Part shown: positions 8,360-17,705 of the stretch, in pieces
How the letters are laid out: each line of letters starts with the position of its first letter
Numbering within the stretch: the first letter of the stretch is position 1
Position numbers and translations under genes: made by a program
The notes under the pieces: generated by a model
Databases searched by the model: none
Told to the model about the DNA's origin: nothing
What the model saw: only the letters and a program-made list of their open reading frames with translations
Source: Sphingomonas sp. Ant H11
GTDB taxonomy: Bacteria > Pseudomonadota > Alphaproteobacteria > Sphingomonadales > Sphingomonadaceae
Length of the DNA stretch: 32,098 bases
Assembly (NCBI RefSeq): GCF_000797515.1
Contig: NZ_JSBN01000004.1
Coordinates: forward strand, 1-32,098
Direction of reading: 5' to 3'

Positions 8360-10270
8360 ATGGCGACCGCCGCGCATGAAGTAACCCCCCAAGAAGCCTC
8401 CGCCCACCCCGCCGCCGAGTCGGTTGTCGTCCGCTTCGCGGGCGATTCGGGCGATGGGATGCAGTTGACGGGCGGGCAGTTCACGCTGTCCACCGCGCTG
8501 TCCGGCAACGATCTGGCGACCTTTCCCGATTTTCCCGCCGAAATCCGCGCGCCGCAGGGCACGTTGTTCGGCGTTTCCGCCTTCCAGATCAATTTCGGCT
8601 CGACCGCGATCGAGACCGCAGGCGACGCCCCCGACGTACTCGTCGCGATGAACCCGGCGGCGCTGAAGGTGAATGTCGGCCAGTTGAAGGCGGGCGGCCT
8701 GATCATCGCCGATGAAGGCGAATTCGGCGAACGCAACCTTGCCAAGGCGAAATATGCCGCCAACCCGCTGACCGATGGCAGCCTCGCCAAGTGGCAGTTG
8801 CTGAGCTTCAACATTTCGCAATTGACGCTCGATGCGGTGAAGCCCTTCGGCCTCGGCAATAAGGAAGCGCTGCGCTGCAAGAACATGTGGACGCTGGGTC
8901 TGGCGCTCTGGATGTTCGATCGCGACCGGCAGCCGATCATCGACTGGCTCAAGTCGAAATTCGCCAAAGCCCCGGTGTTGGCCGAGGCCAATATCGCCGC
9001 GCTGAACGCTGGCCATGCTTATGGCGAAACTGCCGAGCTTTCCGGGCCGATGAAGCAGCAGCATATCGGTGTCGCCCCAGCCGAGCCCGGTCTCTACCGC
9101 ACTGTGACCGGTGCCGAGTCGATTTCGATGGGGCTGGTCGCTGGCGTGCAATTGGCTGGCGTGCCGATGTTCTTCGGCGGCTATCCGATCACGCCCGCCT
9201 CGGCGATCCTGCACTTCCTGTCGCGCCTGAAGGAATATGGCGTCACCACCTTCCAGGCCGAGGATGAGATCGCCGCAATCGCCTCGGCGATCGGTGCATC
9301 CTATGCCGGGCAGCTTGGCGTCACCTCGTCGTCGGGCCCGGGCATTGCGCTGAAGGGCGAGGCGATGGGGCTGGCGATCATGACCGAGCTGCCCCTCGTC
9401 ATCGTCAATTCGCAGCGCGGCGGGCCTTCGACCGGGCTGCCGACCAAGACCGAACAATCCGATCTTTATCAGGCGGTCTATGGCCGCAACGGTGATGCGC
9501 CGATGCCGGTGATCGCCGCGCGGTCCGCCGCCGATTGCTTCGATTGCGCGATCGAGGCGGTGCGCATCGCGGTGCAGTATATGACGCCGGTGATGCTGTT
9601 GACCGACGGCTATATCGCCAATGCTGCGGAGCCGTGGCTGGTGCCGGACATGAGCAGCTATGCCCCGTTCCCGGTCGAGTTTGCCGGCAAGCAGGAAATG
9701 CAGGACAAGCTCGCGTCGGAAAATCCGGACGAGTGGAAATTCCTGCCCTATGGCCGCGATGAGAAATTGAAGCGTCCGTGGGTGAAGCCCGGCACGCCCG
9801 GCTTGCTCCACCGCATCGGCGGGATCGAGAAAGCGGTCGGCACCGGCAACCTCGATTATGGTGCCGAAAACCACCAGAAGATGACCGAAATCCGCCGCGA
9901 CAAGGTTGCCAATATCGCGGTGCCGGACCAGATCGTGGAACTGGGCGAAACCTCGGGCAAGCTGGCGATCGTCGGCTGGGGCTCGACCTTCGGACCGATC
10001 CACCAGGCGGTGCGCCGCGCCCGCGCCAGGGGTTTGGATGTCGCCCACATCCATATCCGCCACATCTGGCCGATGCCTGCCAATCTGGGTGCTTTGCTAA
10101 AGGGTTATGAGCGGATCGTGGTTCCGGAAATGAACACCGGCCAGCTCAAGACGGTGCTGCGCGACCAGTTCCTGGTCGACGCCAAGCCGCTCAACAAAGT
10201 GTCCGGTCAGCCCTTCCTGATCTCCGAAATCGAGGCAGCGATCGACGCCGCCTTGGCCGCCCTGTCATAA
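8360..10270 (+). CDS. korA: 2-oxoacid:ferredoxin oxidoreductase, fused gamma-alpha subunit (KorA)
   Basis: KorA with KorB forms a thiamine-diphosphate, iron-sulfur enzyme that oxidatively decarboxylates 2-oxoglutarate (or a related 2-oxoacid) to the acyl-CoA with ferredoxin as acceptor. The N-terminal gamma domain shows [19 protein letters not shown], and [14 protein letters not shown] follows. The alpha domain has the YPITPAS motif with [20 protein letters not shown] and [19 protein letters not shown] chose the ATG at 8360 (636 residues), which has an AGGA upstream. An in-frame ATG at 8330, preceded by AAGGGG, would add ten residues. The open frame runs far upstream through the preceding gene, but that part is non-coding shadow. 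korB follows after 28 bases. Confidence 0.95.
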   Translation: MATAAHEVTPQEASAHPAAESVVVRFAGDSGDGMQLTGGQFTLSTALSGNDLATFPDFPAEIRAPQGTLFGVSAFQINFGSTAIETAGDAPDVLVAMNPAALKVNVGQLKAGGLIIADEGEFGERNLAKAKYAANPLTDGSLAKWQLLSFNISQLTLDAVKPFGLGNKEALRCKNMWTLGLALWMFDRDRQPIIDWLKSKFAKAPVLAEANIAALNAGHAYGETAELSGPMKQQHIGVAPAEPGLYRTVTGAESISMGLVAGVQLAGVPMFFGGYPITPASAILHFLSRLKEYGVTTFQAEDEIAAIASAIGASYAGQLGVTSSSGPGIALKGEAMGLAIMTELPLVIVNSQRGGPSTGLPTKTEQSDLYQAVYGRNGDAPMPVIAARSAADCFDCAIEAVRIAVQYMTPVMLLTDGYIANAAEPWLVPDMSSYAPFPVEFAGKQEMQDKLASENPDEWKFLPYGRDEKLKRPWVKPGTPGLLHRIGGIEKAVGTGNLDYGAENHQKMTEIRRDKVANIAVPDQIVELGETSGKLAIVGWGSTFGPIHQAVRRARARGLDVAHIHIRHIWPMPANLGALLKGYERIVVPEMNTGQLKTVLRDQFLVDAKPLNKVSGQPFLISEIEAAIDAALAALS

Positions 10271-10298
10271 TCCGCTTCCAACATTCAGGTCTTCTCCG

Positions 10299-11332
10299 AT
10301 GAACGACATGACCCCCATCGCCAAGTCCACCCCCAAGGATTGGGAAACCGACCAGGAGGTGCGTTGGTGCCCCGGTTGCGGTGACTATGCGATTCTGAAG
10401 GCGGTGCAACGCACCATGCCCGAGATTGGCGCACGGCCCGAAAACACCGTGTTCGTCAGCGGCATCGGCTGCTCGTCGCGCTTCCCTTATTATATGGAAA
10501 CCTACGGCTTCCACACCATCCACGGCCGTGCGCCGGCGGTGGCGACGGGCGTGAAGCTCGCCAATCCCGATCTCGACGTGTGGATCATCACCGGCGACGG
10601 CGATGCGCTGTCGATCGGCGGCAACCACACGATGCACCTCATTCGCCGCAATCTCGATTGCCAGGTGCTGCTGTTCAACAACGAGATTTACGGTCTGACC
10701 AAGGGGCAATATTCGCCGACGTCGCGCGTCGCACGCGCACGCCATCGACGCCGTTCGGCTCGGTCGACCGCCCGGCCAACCCGTGTGCCTTTGCGCTGGG
10801 CGCGGGCGGGCGCTTCATCGCGCGCGCGATCGACGTTCACAAGAATCTCGTTGGCGTGCTCAAGGCGGCCTACGCTCATAAGGGCACGGGGTTCGTCGAA
10901 ATCTTCCAGAACTGCATCGTCTACAATGACGACGTGTTCGCGCCCTTCACCGAGAAGAAGAATGCGGCGGGCAGCCAGATGTGGGTCGAGCACGGCAAGC
11001 CGTTGCTGTTCGACGGCGGCACCAAGGGCCTGACGATGGATCGCGAACGGCTGGTGCTCAAGGTCGTCGACGTGGTCGATGGCGATTGGCAGGCGGCGGG
11101 CGTGATTGTCCATGACCAGACCAATCGCGGGTTGGCGCACATGCTGGTGGAAATGCCGTTCGGCACTTTCCCGATGGCTTTGGGCGTGCTGTTCGACGAT
11201 CCCGCCCCGACCTTCGAAAGCGCGGTCGTCACGCAGAATATCGAAGCCGCCAAGGGCAAGACGCCCAACCTCCAGCATCTGCTGAGCCAGGGCCAGACCT
11301 GGCAGGTGGAGAAAGAGCCGCGGGCGGAGTAA
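10299..11332 (+). CDS. korB: 2-oxoacid:ferredoxin oxidoreductase beta subunit (KorB), frameshifted
   Basis: KorB binds thiamine diphosphate and one [4Fe-4S] cluster. Cysteines occur in [12 protein letters not shown] and GIGCSSRFP, and again in [12 protein letters not shown]. The TPP motif is [12 protein letters not shown], followed by [16 protein letters not shown]. The frame breaks after YSPTSRV at about 10729-10732 (GTCGCACG; GTCGGCACG would restore it). The other frame continues with [26 protein letters not shown] to the stop. One missing G accounts for the break, and the restored protein has 344 residues, normal for the family. All conserved blocks on both sides are intact, so a sequencing indel is more likely than a pseudogene. 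Confidence 0.93.
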
Positions 11333-11340
11333 GGAAACTC

Positions 11341-11438
11341 GCATAAAGGCGCAAAGAAGGACGTGGGTTGAGCGATCACCAATCTCGCAAGCCCGTTCCA
11401 GTGAGGGAATCCTTTGTGTCTTTGTGGCTTTGTGCGCG
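11341..11438. repeat. Intergenic inverted repeat built of 8-base CAAAG units
   Basis: The korB-photolyase gap holds two clusters of similar short units in opposite orientation. At 11341-11360 two units on the plus strand (GCATAAAG, GCGCAAAG) are followed by AAGG. At 11411-11438 three imperfect tandem units CTTTGTGT, CTTTGTGG, CTTTGTGC lie in inverse sense. The arms can pair imperfectly around a central segment. Elements with this CGCAAAGACGCAAAGG texture are seen between genes in many proteobacteria; membership is from memory, not searched. It may help end korAB transcripts. Confidence 0.5.
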
Positions 11439-11465
11439 TAATTTCCACCGCACGTTGCCCAAGCC

Positions 11466-12842
11466 TTGACCAGCGTTCCAACCCTCCTCTGGCTGCGCCG
11501 TGACTTGCGCCTTGCCGACCAGCCCGCGCTTGCCGCTGCGATCGGGGAGGGGGCGGTCATCCCAGTGTACGTCCTCGATGAAGAGACTCCCAAACACTAT
11601 GCCATGGGCGGTGCATCGCGCTGGTGGCTGCACCACAGCCTTGCCTGCCTCGATACCGATCTGCGTGCGGCGGGGTCACGGCTGATCCTGAGGCGCGGGA
11701 AATGCGAGACCGCGCTGGCCGAACTCGCCGCCGAAACCGGGGCAAGCCGCGTGCATTGCATCCGCCACTTCGAGCCGTGGTGGCGCAATGCCGAACGCGC
11801 GGTGGCGAAGCGGCTCGACCTCGTCTGCCATGACGGCAACTATCTCGCGCCGCCGGGATCGATCGCCACCGGCAGCGGCGGGCAGTATAAGATCTACACC
11901 CCGTTCTGGCGCGCGCTGCAGCAGCAGATGCCGCCGCCCGCGCCGCTGCCCAAACCGTCGAGGATTCCCGCGCCCGCGCACTGGCCGCGCAGCGAGCGGC
12001 TCGACGAGTGGGGCTTGCTGCCGATCAAACCGGATTGGGCGACCGGCTTCGCAGCGGATTGGACCCCGGGCGAAGCGGGGGCGTGGCACAAACTGAACGC
12101 CTTCAAACGCCATGCCGCCACTTATGACGAAACCCGCAATCTGCCGTCGATCGAAGGCAGCTCGCGCCTGTCGCCGCATCTGCATTTCGGCGAACTCTCG
12201 GCAGCCCAAGTGTGGCACGCGGTGGCCGCAGCTGGCGGATCGGTCGATACCTTCTTCAGCGAGCTTGGCTGGCGCGATTATGCGCAAAATGTGATCCTGC
12301 AATTCCCGGACTATGGCAGCCGGAACGGGCGTCCGACACTCGACACGTTGCCATGGCGCACGGGAGCCGCCGCTGCCGCCGATCTGAAGGCATGGCAGCA
12401 GGGGCGCACCGGCTATCCGATCGTCGACGCCGGTATGCGACAGCTCTGGGCTACGGGCTGGATGCACAATCGCGTGCGCATGATTACCGCCAGCTTTCTG
12501 ATCAAGCATCTGCTGATCGACTGGCGCGAGGGCGAGCGCTGGTTCTGGGATTGCTTGGTCGATGCCGATTACGGGTCCAACGCGGTCAACTGGCAGTGGA
12601 CCGCCGGGACGGGGATCGACGCGAACATGTTCGTCCGCATCATGGCACCCCTCGTGCAATCGCCCAAATTCGAGGCCGGGGACTATATTCGCCAGTGGGT
12701 GCCAGAACTGGCGCAGGTGCGCGGCGACGCGATCCACGACCCCGAAGAAGCCGGATGTCGGCCCGCTGCCTATCCGCCCAAGATCATCGGCCACCGCGCG
12801 GCGCGCGAACGGGCGCTGGCAGCAGTAAAACAGGCGCATTGA
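11466..12842 (+). CDS. phrB: Deoxyribodipyrimidine photolyase (CPD photolyase, class I)
   Basis: The 458-residue flavoprotein repairs UV-induced cyclobutane pyrimidine dimers with blue light. The N-terminal antenna-binding domain begins TLLWLRRDLRLADQPAL. The C-terminal FAD domain shows GSSRLSPHLHFGELS, FFSELGWRDYAQNV with the lesion-contacting Glu/Trp, GYPIVDAGMRQLWATGWMHN, and NWQWTAGTGIDANMFVRIM. Length fits the family (450-480). The start is a TTG with no clear ribosome site, chosen because family members begin just before the LLWLRRDLRL strand and no ATG is near. A cyclopropane-synthase-like gene follows 41 bases on. Confidence 0.95.
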   Translation: MTSVPTLLWLRRDLRLADQPALAAAIGEGAVIPVYVLDEETPKHYAMGGASRWWLHHSLACLDTDLRAAGSRLILRRGKCETALAELAAETGASRVHCIRHFEPWWRNAERAVAKRLDLVCHDGNYLAPPGSIATGSGGQYKIYTPFWRALQQQMPPPAPLPKPSRIPAPAHWPRSERLDEWGLLPIKPDWATGFAADWTPGEAGAWHKLNAFKRHAATYDETRNLPSIEGSSRLSPHLHFGELSAAQVWHAVAAAGGSVDTFFSELGWRDYAQNVILQFPDYGSRNGRPTLDTLPWRTGAAAAADLKAWQQGRTGYPIVDAGMRQLWATGWMHNRVRMITASFLIKHLLIDWREGERWFWDCLVDADYGSNAVNWQWTAGTGIDANMFVRIMAPLVQSPKFEAGDYIRQWVPELAQVRGDAIHDPEEAGCRPAAYPPKIIGHRAARERALAAVKQAH

Positions 12843-12883
12843 ACCGCTTGCGAGCGCGCCCTGAGGGTGCGAGGGAAGCCGCG

Positions 12884-14080
12884 ATGACCAGCCTTCTCGC
12901 GACTCTGTTCGACCGCTTGCTCGACCGGATTGATGCCGGCTTGGCGGAAGGATCGTTGACGGCAACCCTTCCCGGCACGCGCACGCGCAGGCTTGGCGGG
13001 CGAGCGCCGGGGCCTGACGCCGTGGTTGATCTGGTGCGCTGGCGCGCGCTGGGCCGCTTGGTGACCGGCGGCTCGGCAGGCTGGTACGTCGCCTGGTCGA
13101 AGGGCGAATGGCGCAGTCCAGACCCGACGGTGTTGTTCGAACTGTTCATGCGCAACCGACGCACCCTTGGCGGGGCCGGGCGCGCGCAGGGCGCGATGCG
13201 GCTTTTACGTCATTGGCGTAATGGCTTGCGACGTAATTCTCGCTCCGGTTCTAAGCGAAATATCGAGTTTCACTATGATTTGGGCAACGGTTTCTACCGG
13301 CTGTGGCTCGACCCCAGCCTGACTTACTCGTCGGCGCTGTTTGCCGAACCGGTCATGACCGAGGAGTCGCTGGAAGCGGCGCAGGCGCGCAAGAACGAGG
13401 CGGTCCTCGATCGCTTGGCGCTGCCACCGGGCGCGCGCGTGCTGGAGATCGGCTGCGGCTGGGGCGGCTTTGCCGAGGCTGCTGCGCGACGCGGGCTGGC
13501 GGTGGACGCGATCACGCTGTCGGCGGAGCAGGAGCGTGCGGTCAACGCGCGGATCGCAACCGCCGGGCTGACGGGCGTCACCGTGTCGCTTACCGATTAT
13601 CGCGACGTGACAGGGCAGTACGATGGCGTCGCCAGCATCGAAATGGTCGAGGCGGTCGGGCAGGAATATTGGGGCACCTATCTCGCGGCGATCTCACGGG
13701 CGCTGAAGCCCGGCGCGCGCGCGGCGATTCAATATATCGCGATCGATGACGCGATCTTCGAGGCCTATGCGGCGAACGTCGATTTTATACAGCGCTTCGT
13801 CTTTCCGGGCGGAATGCTGTTGTCGGAAAGCCGGTTTCGCGCGCTCGCGGAGCAGAACGGGCTCGAGTGGCGCGACCGGCACGGCTTCGGGCTACATTAT
13901 GCCGAGACGCTGCGCCGCTGGCGCGATCGTTTTGACGCGGCGGTCGCTTCCGGTCGCTTGCCGAAGAAATTCGATCAAAAATTCATCGACTTATGGCGCT
14001 ATTATCTGATGTACTGCGAAGGTGGCTTTCGCGGCGGCGGGATTGATGTCGCACAGGTGACGCTGGTCAAGGGCGCTTAG
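12884..14080 (+). CDS. Cyclopropane-fatty-acyl-phospholipid synthase family methyltransferase
   Basis: This 398-residue protein matches the CFA synthase family, which transfers a methylene from S-adenosylmethionine to unsaturated acyl chains in membrane lipids. Landmarks are FHYDLGNGFYRLWLDPSLTYSSALF, the SAM motif VLEIGCGWGGFAEAAARRG, SIEMVEAVGQEYW, and FIQRFVFPGGMLLSE. The C-terminus has LWRYYLMYCEGGFRGGGIDV. The N-terminal region (1-125) is less typical. Start at ATG 12884 is supported by GAGGGAAG about 6 bases upstream. It follows the photolyase on the same strand, and its stop overlaps the stop of the convergent SDR gene by four bases. Confidence 0.92.
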   Translation: MTSLLATLFDRLLDRIDAGLAEGSLTATLPGTRTRRLGGRAPGPDAVVDLVRWRALGRLVTGGSAGWYVAWSKGEWRSPDPTVLFELFMRNRRTLGGAGRAQGAMRLLRHWRNGLRRNSRSGSKRNIEFHYDLGNGFYRLWLDPSLTYSSALFAEPVMTEESLEAAQARKNEAVLDRLALPPGARVLEIGCGWGGFAEAAARRGLAVDAITLSAEQERAVNARIATAGLTGVTVSLTDYRDVTGQYDGVASIEMVEAVGQEYWGTYLAAISRALKPGARAAIQYIAIDDAIFEAYAANVDFIQRFVFPGGMLLSESRFRALAEQNGLEWRDRHGFGLHYAETLRRWRDRFDAAVASGRLPKKFDQKFIDLWRYYLMYCEGGFRGGGIDVAQVTLVKGA

Positions 14081-14787
14081 CCGATCCGCTCGAAATGCCC
14101 GGTCGCGAAATCCTCGGTCAACAGCGCGACGATGCGGTCGGCCACCACCGCTGGCTCCTTGACCGATTTCGGGTCTTCGCCGGGATAGGCCTTGTGCCGC
14201 ATCGCCGTCCGCGTCGCGCCGGGATCGAGGATTGCGGTGCGGACATTGCTGATCCGCTCCATTTCGTCGCCATAGGAAGCGAGCAGCGTTTCGAACGCCG
14301 CCTTGGATGCCCCGTACAGCCCCCAATAGGCGCGCGGCTTGCGCGCCACGCTGGAGGTGAGGCCAATCACCCGCGCGCGTTTGGACTTGCGCAGCATCGG
14401 GTCGAACGCCGCGATCAACGCTGCCTGTGCGCTGATGTTGAGCGTCAGGACTTGCGCCATTTCCTTCACGTCGATCGCGGGCACGGCAGACAATTGCCCC
14501 AGCATCGCGGCGTTAAGCACCATGATGTCGAGCGCAGGCCAGCGCTCTCCGATCGCCGCGCCCAGGCGGGCAATGCTGTCGGTCTCGGTCAAGTTGAGCG
14601 GTGCGATTGTCGCGGACCCGCCGGCATCGAAGATCGCGCTTTCGACCGCTTCCAGCCCCGCAGCGGTGCGTGCGGTCAGCACGACATGCGCACCCGCCGC
14701 CGCCAAAGCCTGGGCGGTCGCCGCCCCGATACCGCGACTGGCACCGGTAACGAGCGCGATCTGGTTGGCGAGGGGCTTGTCGGTCAT
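14077..14787 (-). CDS. Short-chain dehydrogenase/reductase (SDR)
   Basis: The 236-residue protein is a classical SDR. It has the NAD(P)-binding motif TGASRGIG near residues 14-21, the structural NAA (usually NAG) in VLNAAMLG, a catalytic Ser in GLTSSVARK and the YGASK active site (YxxxK). A Thr-rich TRTAMRHKAYPGED region follows in the substrate loop. Arg in VVLTARTAAGLE after the second strand suggests NADP use. Substrate is not predictable. It lies downstream of purF on the same strand but is separated from it by a palindromic repeat. It overlaps the convergent methyltransferase gene by four bases at the stops. Confidence 0.92.
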   Translation of the reverse strand: MTDKPLANQIALVTGASRGIGAATAQALAAAGAHVVLTARTAAGLEAVESAIFDAGGSATIAPLNLTETDSIARLGAAIGERWPALDIMVLNAAMLGQLSAVPAIDVKEMAQVLTLNISAQAALIAAFDPMLRKSKRARVIGLTSSVARKPRAYWGLYGASKAAFETLLASYGDEMERISNVRTAILDPGATRTAMRHKAYPGEDPKSVKEPAVVADRIVALLTEDFATGHFERIG

Positions 14788-14797
14788 GTACTAACTC

Positions 14798-14882
14798 CCG
14801 TTCGCCCTGAGCTTGTCTAAGGGCGGCACTTTCTGAATCGTTAGAAGAAAGGGCGGTGCTTCGACAAGCTCAGTCCGAACGG
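14798..14882. repeat. Palindromic intergenic repeat (GTTCG...GAGCTTGTCGAAG type)
   Basis: Two inverted arms flank a 45-base centre. The left arm is 14798-14817 (CCGTTCGCCCTGAGCTTGTC) and the right arm 14863-14882 (GACAAGCTCAGTCCGAACGG). They match at 18 of 20 positions, and pairing can extend inward with mismatches. Sequences with the core TTCGACAAGCTCAG are recurrent intergenic palindromes in sphingomonads and other proteobacteria, as far as I recall. This copy separates purF from the SDR gene, where it could form a strong hairpin in the mRNA that ends or protects the purF transcript. Confidence 0.75.
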
Positions 14883-14888
14883 TAAAGA

Positions 14889-16372
14889 TCAGATCATCCG
14901 TTCCGCCAGCAACGCGAACTGGTCGACCGAGGAAACATCGTCCTGGTCGGTCAGCGTGGTCGGATAATCGCCGGTGAAGCAGGCATCGCAATGGCTCGGG
15001 CGGATCGCGTTGCGCTGGGGTTCGCCGAGCGCCTTGTAGAGCCCGTCAATCGAGATGAAGGCAAGACTGTCGGCCTTGATATAGGTCGCCATCTCTTCGA
15101 GATTCTTGGTCGCGGCGAGCAGCTTGGCACGCTCGGGCGTGTCGACGCCGTAGAAGCACGAATGCCGCGTCGGCGGGCTGGCGATGCGCATATGCACTTC
15201 GGCGGCACCGGCTTCCCGCATCATCTCGACGATCTTGAGGCTGGTGGTGCCGCGCACGATCGAATCGTCGATCAGCACGACCCGCTTGCCCTTGATCAGC
15301 GCGCGATTGGCGTTGTGCTTCAGCTTCACGCCCAAGTGGCGGACCTTGTCGCCCGGCTGGATGAAGGTGCGGCCGACATAATGCGAGCGGATGATGCCAA
15401 GCTCGAACGGAATGCCCGATTCCTGCGCATAACCCAGCGCCGCCGGGGTCCCCGAATCGGGAACCGGGATCACCAAATCCGCCTCGACCGGGCTTTCGAT
15501 CGCGAGCTGCGCGCCGATCGCCTTGCGCACGGTGTAGACGCTGCGGTCCTCCGAGATCGAATCGGGGCGCGAAAAATAGACGAATTCGAAGATGCATGGG
15601 CGCGGGGCTACAGGTGCGAACGGGCTGTGCGAGGTGATCTCGCTGCCTTTCACCATCACCAGCTCGCCTGGCTCGATCGAGCGGACGAAGGTCGCACCGA
15701 CCACGTCGAGCGCAACCGTTTCGGAAGCGAAGATTACCGCCTCGCTGCCGTCCGATTGTTCGATCTTGCCCATCACCAGCGGGCGGATGCCGAGCGGATC
15801 GCGGCAGGCGATCATGCCCTCGGGCGTCATCACGATCAGCGAATAGGCCCCCTCGACGCGCTTCAGCGCGTCGATGAACTTGTCGACGACCGTACGGTAA
15901 TTGGAAGTGGCGAGAGGTGAATGATCGTCTCGGTGTCGCTGGTCGACTGGAAGATCGAACCGCGCCGCACGAGATCGCGCCGCAGCCGCATCGCGTTGGA
16001 AATATTGCCGTTATGCGCGATCGCGAAGCCGCCCGAGGCGAGATCGGCATAGAGCGGCTGGACGTTGCGCAGCGCGGTTTCGCCAGTGGTCGAATAGCGC
16101 ACATGCCCGCAGGCGACGCTGCCGCGCAGCGGGACCATCACCTCTTCGCGGTCGAAATTGCCCGCGACATGGCCCATCGCGCGGTGGGTGTGGAATTCGG
16201 TGCCGTCAAAGCTGGTGATGCCGGCCGCTTCCTGGCCGCGATGCTGGAGCGCGTGCAGCCCCAGTGCGACCAGGCGCGCCGCATCGGCTGCGCCAGAGAT
16301 ACCGAAAATGCCGCACTCTTCATGCAGCGTGTCTCCATCTTGGGAGACGTCGAACGGATTGGTTGTCAGCAT
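14889..16372 (-). CDS. purF: Amidophosphoribosyltransferase (PurF), frameshifted
   Basis: PurF makes 5-phosphoribosylamine from PRPP and glutamine, the first committed step of purine synthesis. The glutaminase nucleophile is Cys20 in HEECGIFG. The preceding residues look like the short propeptide of the Bacillus-type enzyme. HALQHRGQEAAGI, GHVRYSTTG and AHNGNI are present. The PRPP site is VVLIDDSIVRGTT. Cysteines in PRPCIFEF, RHSCFYG and SHCDACFTGD fit a [4Fe-4S] cluster. The frame breaks after DTETIIHL near 15912-15915; adding one base (probably G) gives IIHLVATSNYRT and 494 residues. purF is normally essential without purines, so this is probably a sequencing indel. Confidence 0.94.
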
Positions 16373-16401
16373 GGGGGCCCTTTGGGGGAGGGTAGAGCTT
16401 C

Positions 16402-16437
16402 GAGGCGGCATATAGGGAGCGCCATTCGGTTTGTCGC
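16402..16437 (-). promoter_or_regulatory. Candidate purF promoter
   Basis: On the minus strand, GCGACA (16432-16437) and TATATG (16409-16414) are separated by exactly 17 bases. Each matches the sigma-70 consensus at four of six positions. Transcription would begin near 16402, leaving a leader of about 30 bases before the purF ATG at 16372. This is a motif reading only. Confidence 0.4.
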
Positions 16438-16527
16438 GCTTTTGTCACATGATGGGGAGCGATTGGTCGCATTGTTCGTTTCGGCGGCTTTGCGGGAAAG
16501 TTTGTTATCGGTCGCGGGAGATTGAGC

Positions 16528-16776
16528 ATGGCGAAGGATCACGGACCCAGCGTGAAGGACGACGAACTCTACGAAGCGCTGCGCAAACAGGGGGCCTCTG
16601 AGCAGAAGGCGGCGCGAATCGCCAACGCCAAAGCGGCGGGCACACTCCGCCATCGCGGCGGGACGCTGGACCAGCGCACCAAGAGCGACCTGCTGGAGGA
16701 GGCGCGGGAGATCGGCGTTGTCGGGCGCTCGCGCATGACCAAAGCCGAACTGATCAAGGCGATTCGCGCCGAATGA
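16528..16776 (+). CDS. Small Rho_N (Rho termination factor N-terminal-like) domain protein
   Basis: This 82-residue protein is highly charged. Its C-terminal half, DLLEEAREIGVVGRSRMTKAELIKAI, has the helix-extended loop-helix pattern of the Rho_N / SAP-like fold, often involved in nucleic-acid binding. The N-terminal half carries DELYEALRKQGASEQKAARIANA, a helical region found in small bacterial proteins annotated as Rho-termination-factor-like. I chose ATG 16528 with GGGAG about 8 bases upstream; a TTG two codons earlier is less likely. It stands divergent from purF and upstream of hisI. Exact role unknown; it contains no helicase or ATPase region, so it is not Rho itself. Confidence 0.8.
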   Translation: MAKDHGPSVKDDELYEALRKQGASEQKAARIANAKAAGTLRHRGGTLDQRTKSDLLEEAREIGVVGRSRMTKAELIKAIRAE

Positions 16777-16821
16777 CAGCGGAAGGATGACGGGGGCGGC
16801 TGCGGGCGCTAGACCTGCGGC

Positions 16822-17184
16822 ATGGCAGACCTTCGCGAAACCGGCCTGGTGCTGGACCCCAAATATGATTCCGCTGGCTTGATCACGGCGGTCGCGACCG
16901 ACCGCGTGTCGGGCGATGTGCTGATGCTCGCCCATATGAATGCCGAGGCGCTGCGGTTGACGGTCGAAAGCGGCGAGGCGCATTTCTGGTCGCGCAGCCG
17001 CTCCGCGCTGTGGAAGAAGGGCGAGACGTCGGGCCATGTATTGCGCGTGGCCGACATTCGCATCGATTGCGATCAGGATGCCGTGTGGCTGATCGTCGAC
17101 CCCGCGGGCCCGGCTTGCCACACGGGCGAGCGGAGCTGCTTCTATCGTCGAATCGACGGCGATCGGTTGGTGTCGGCCGCGTGA
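16822..17184 (+). CDS. hisI: Phosphoribosyl-AMP cyclohydrolase (HisI)
   Basis: HisI opens the adenine ring of phosphoribosyl-AMP, the third step of histidine synthesis. The 120-residue protein has only the cyclohydrolase domain; the HisE pyrophosphohydrolase domain fused in enterobacteria is absent, as is usual in alphaproteobacteria. Diagnostic motifs are [19 protein letters not shown], the metal-binding DCDQDAVW and [13 protein letters not shown] with the zinc-ligand cysteines. The ATG has no clear ribosome site. The lipoprotein gene that follows begins with a GTG overlapping the hisI stop, suggesting translational coupling. No other his gene is in the window. Confidence 0.96.
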   Translation: MADLRETGLVLDPKYDSAGLITAVATDRVSGDVLMLAHMNAEALRLTVESGEAHFWSRSRSALWKKGETSGHVLRVADIRIDCDQDAVWLIVDPAGPACHTGERSCFYRRIDGDRLVSAA

Positions 17185-17703
17185 AGCGGGCCGCGCTGCT
17201 GCTGGTCCTCGTTCTGGCCGGGTGTCACCGCGCTGAGCCCAAGCCTGCGGCCACGCCGACCCCGGTCGGGCTGGAGGCCGCTGCCATCCAGGCGGGCGTC
17301 ATCCCCGACCCCGCCAGCACCGACATTACGGGTCTGTATGCGCGCGAAAGCGACCGCGTTTTGCATCGTGCCGAGCGCAACGGCGTACCGCATCGGCGTG
17401 TTTGTCGATTATGACGAACAGCAGAATTGCGGCGGGTCTGGCACCGTGACTCGAGTCGGGGAAACGCTGCACATCACCTTGGATCGCGGCGGGGAAGGCG
17501 GCGATTCGGCCTGCAGCTTCGATGCCCGTTTCGAGGGGGACCGGATCGTCTTTCCGCCGCGCGTGCCCGATGGATGCCAAAAGGTCTGCATCCATCGCGC
17601 GTCGATCGCCGCACTGGATGTGGCACGGCTCAGCGAGTCGATCTCGGAGGCATCGACCTTGCGCGATAGCCGGGGCCGGTTGCTTTGCGCTGGCGGCGGT
17701 TGA
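17181..17703 (+). CDS. Hypothetical lipoprotein, frameshifted
   Basis: The gene starts with a GTG that overlaps the hisI stop. The product opens with [15 protein letters not shown], a lipoprotein signal with lipobox LAGC and Cys15 as the acylation site. A Pro/Ala-rich tether follows. The frame breaks at a run of four T at 17357-17360. Removing one T joins [10 protein letters not shown] to [20 protein letters not shown] and gives a 173-residue protein. The C-terminal part contains several Cys residues ([25 protein letters not shown]), suggesting disulfides in the periplasm. I do not recognise the family. The clean continuation on both sides argues for a single-base error. Confidence 0.7.
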
Positions 17704-17705
17704 GC

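Noticed and set aside
8294..10063. 589-codon minus-strand frame opposite korA
   Set aside because: Mirror of korA codon bias; His/Arg/Gly/Asp-rich composition with no domain, and the plus strand carries the full KorA protein.
10720..10740. Programmed ribosomal frameshift in korB or in the other split genes
   Set aside because: No slippery heptamer with a downstream structure is evident, the breaks are of both signs, and they hit many unrelated genes. Random indel error explains them better.
11676..12965. 429-codon minus-strand frame opposite the photolyase
   Set aside because: No recognisable motif and typical antisense shadow composition; the photolyase on the other strand is complete.
11466..14080. 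Light-responsive carotenoid/photolyase regulatory cluster
   Set aside because: Photolyase and a CFA-like methyltransferase are adjacent, but no light-sensing regulator or carotenoid gene lies beside them.
14889..16411. purF as a genuine pseudogene or as two separate proteins
   Set aside because: Both halves are fully conserved with intact active-site motifs, one base restores the frame, and purF is needed for purine synthesis.
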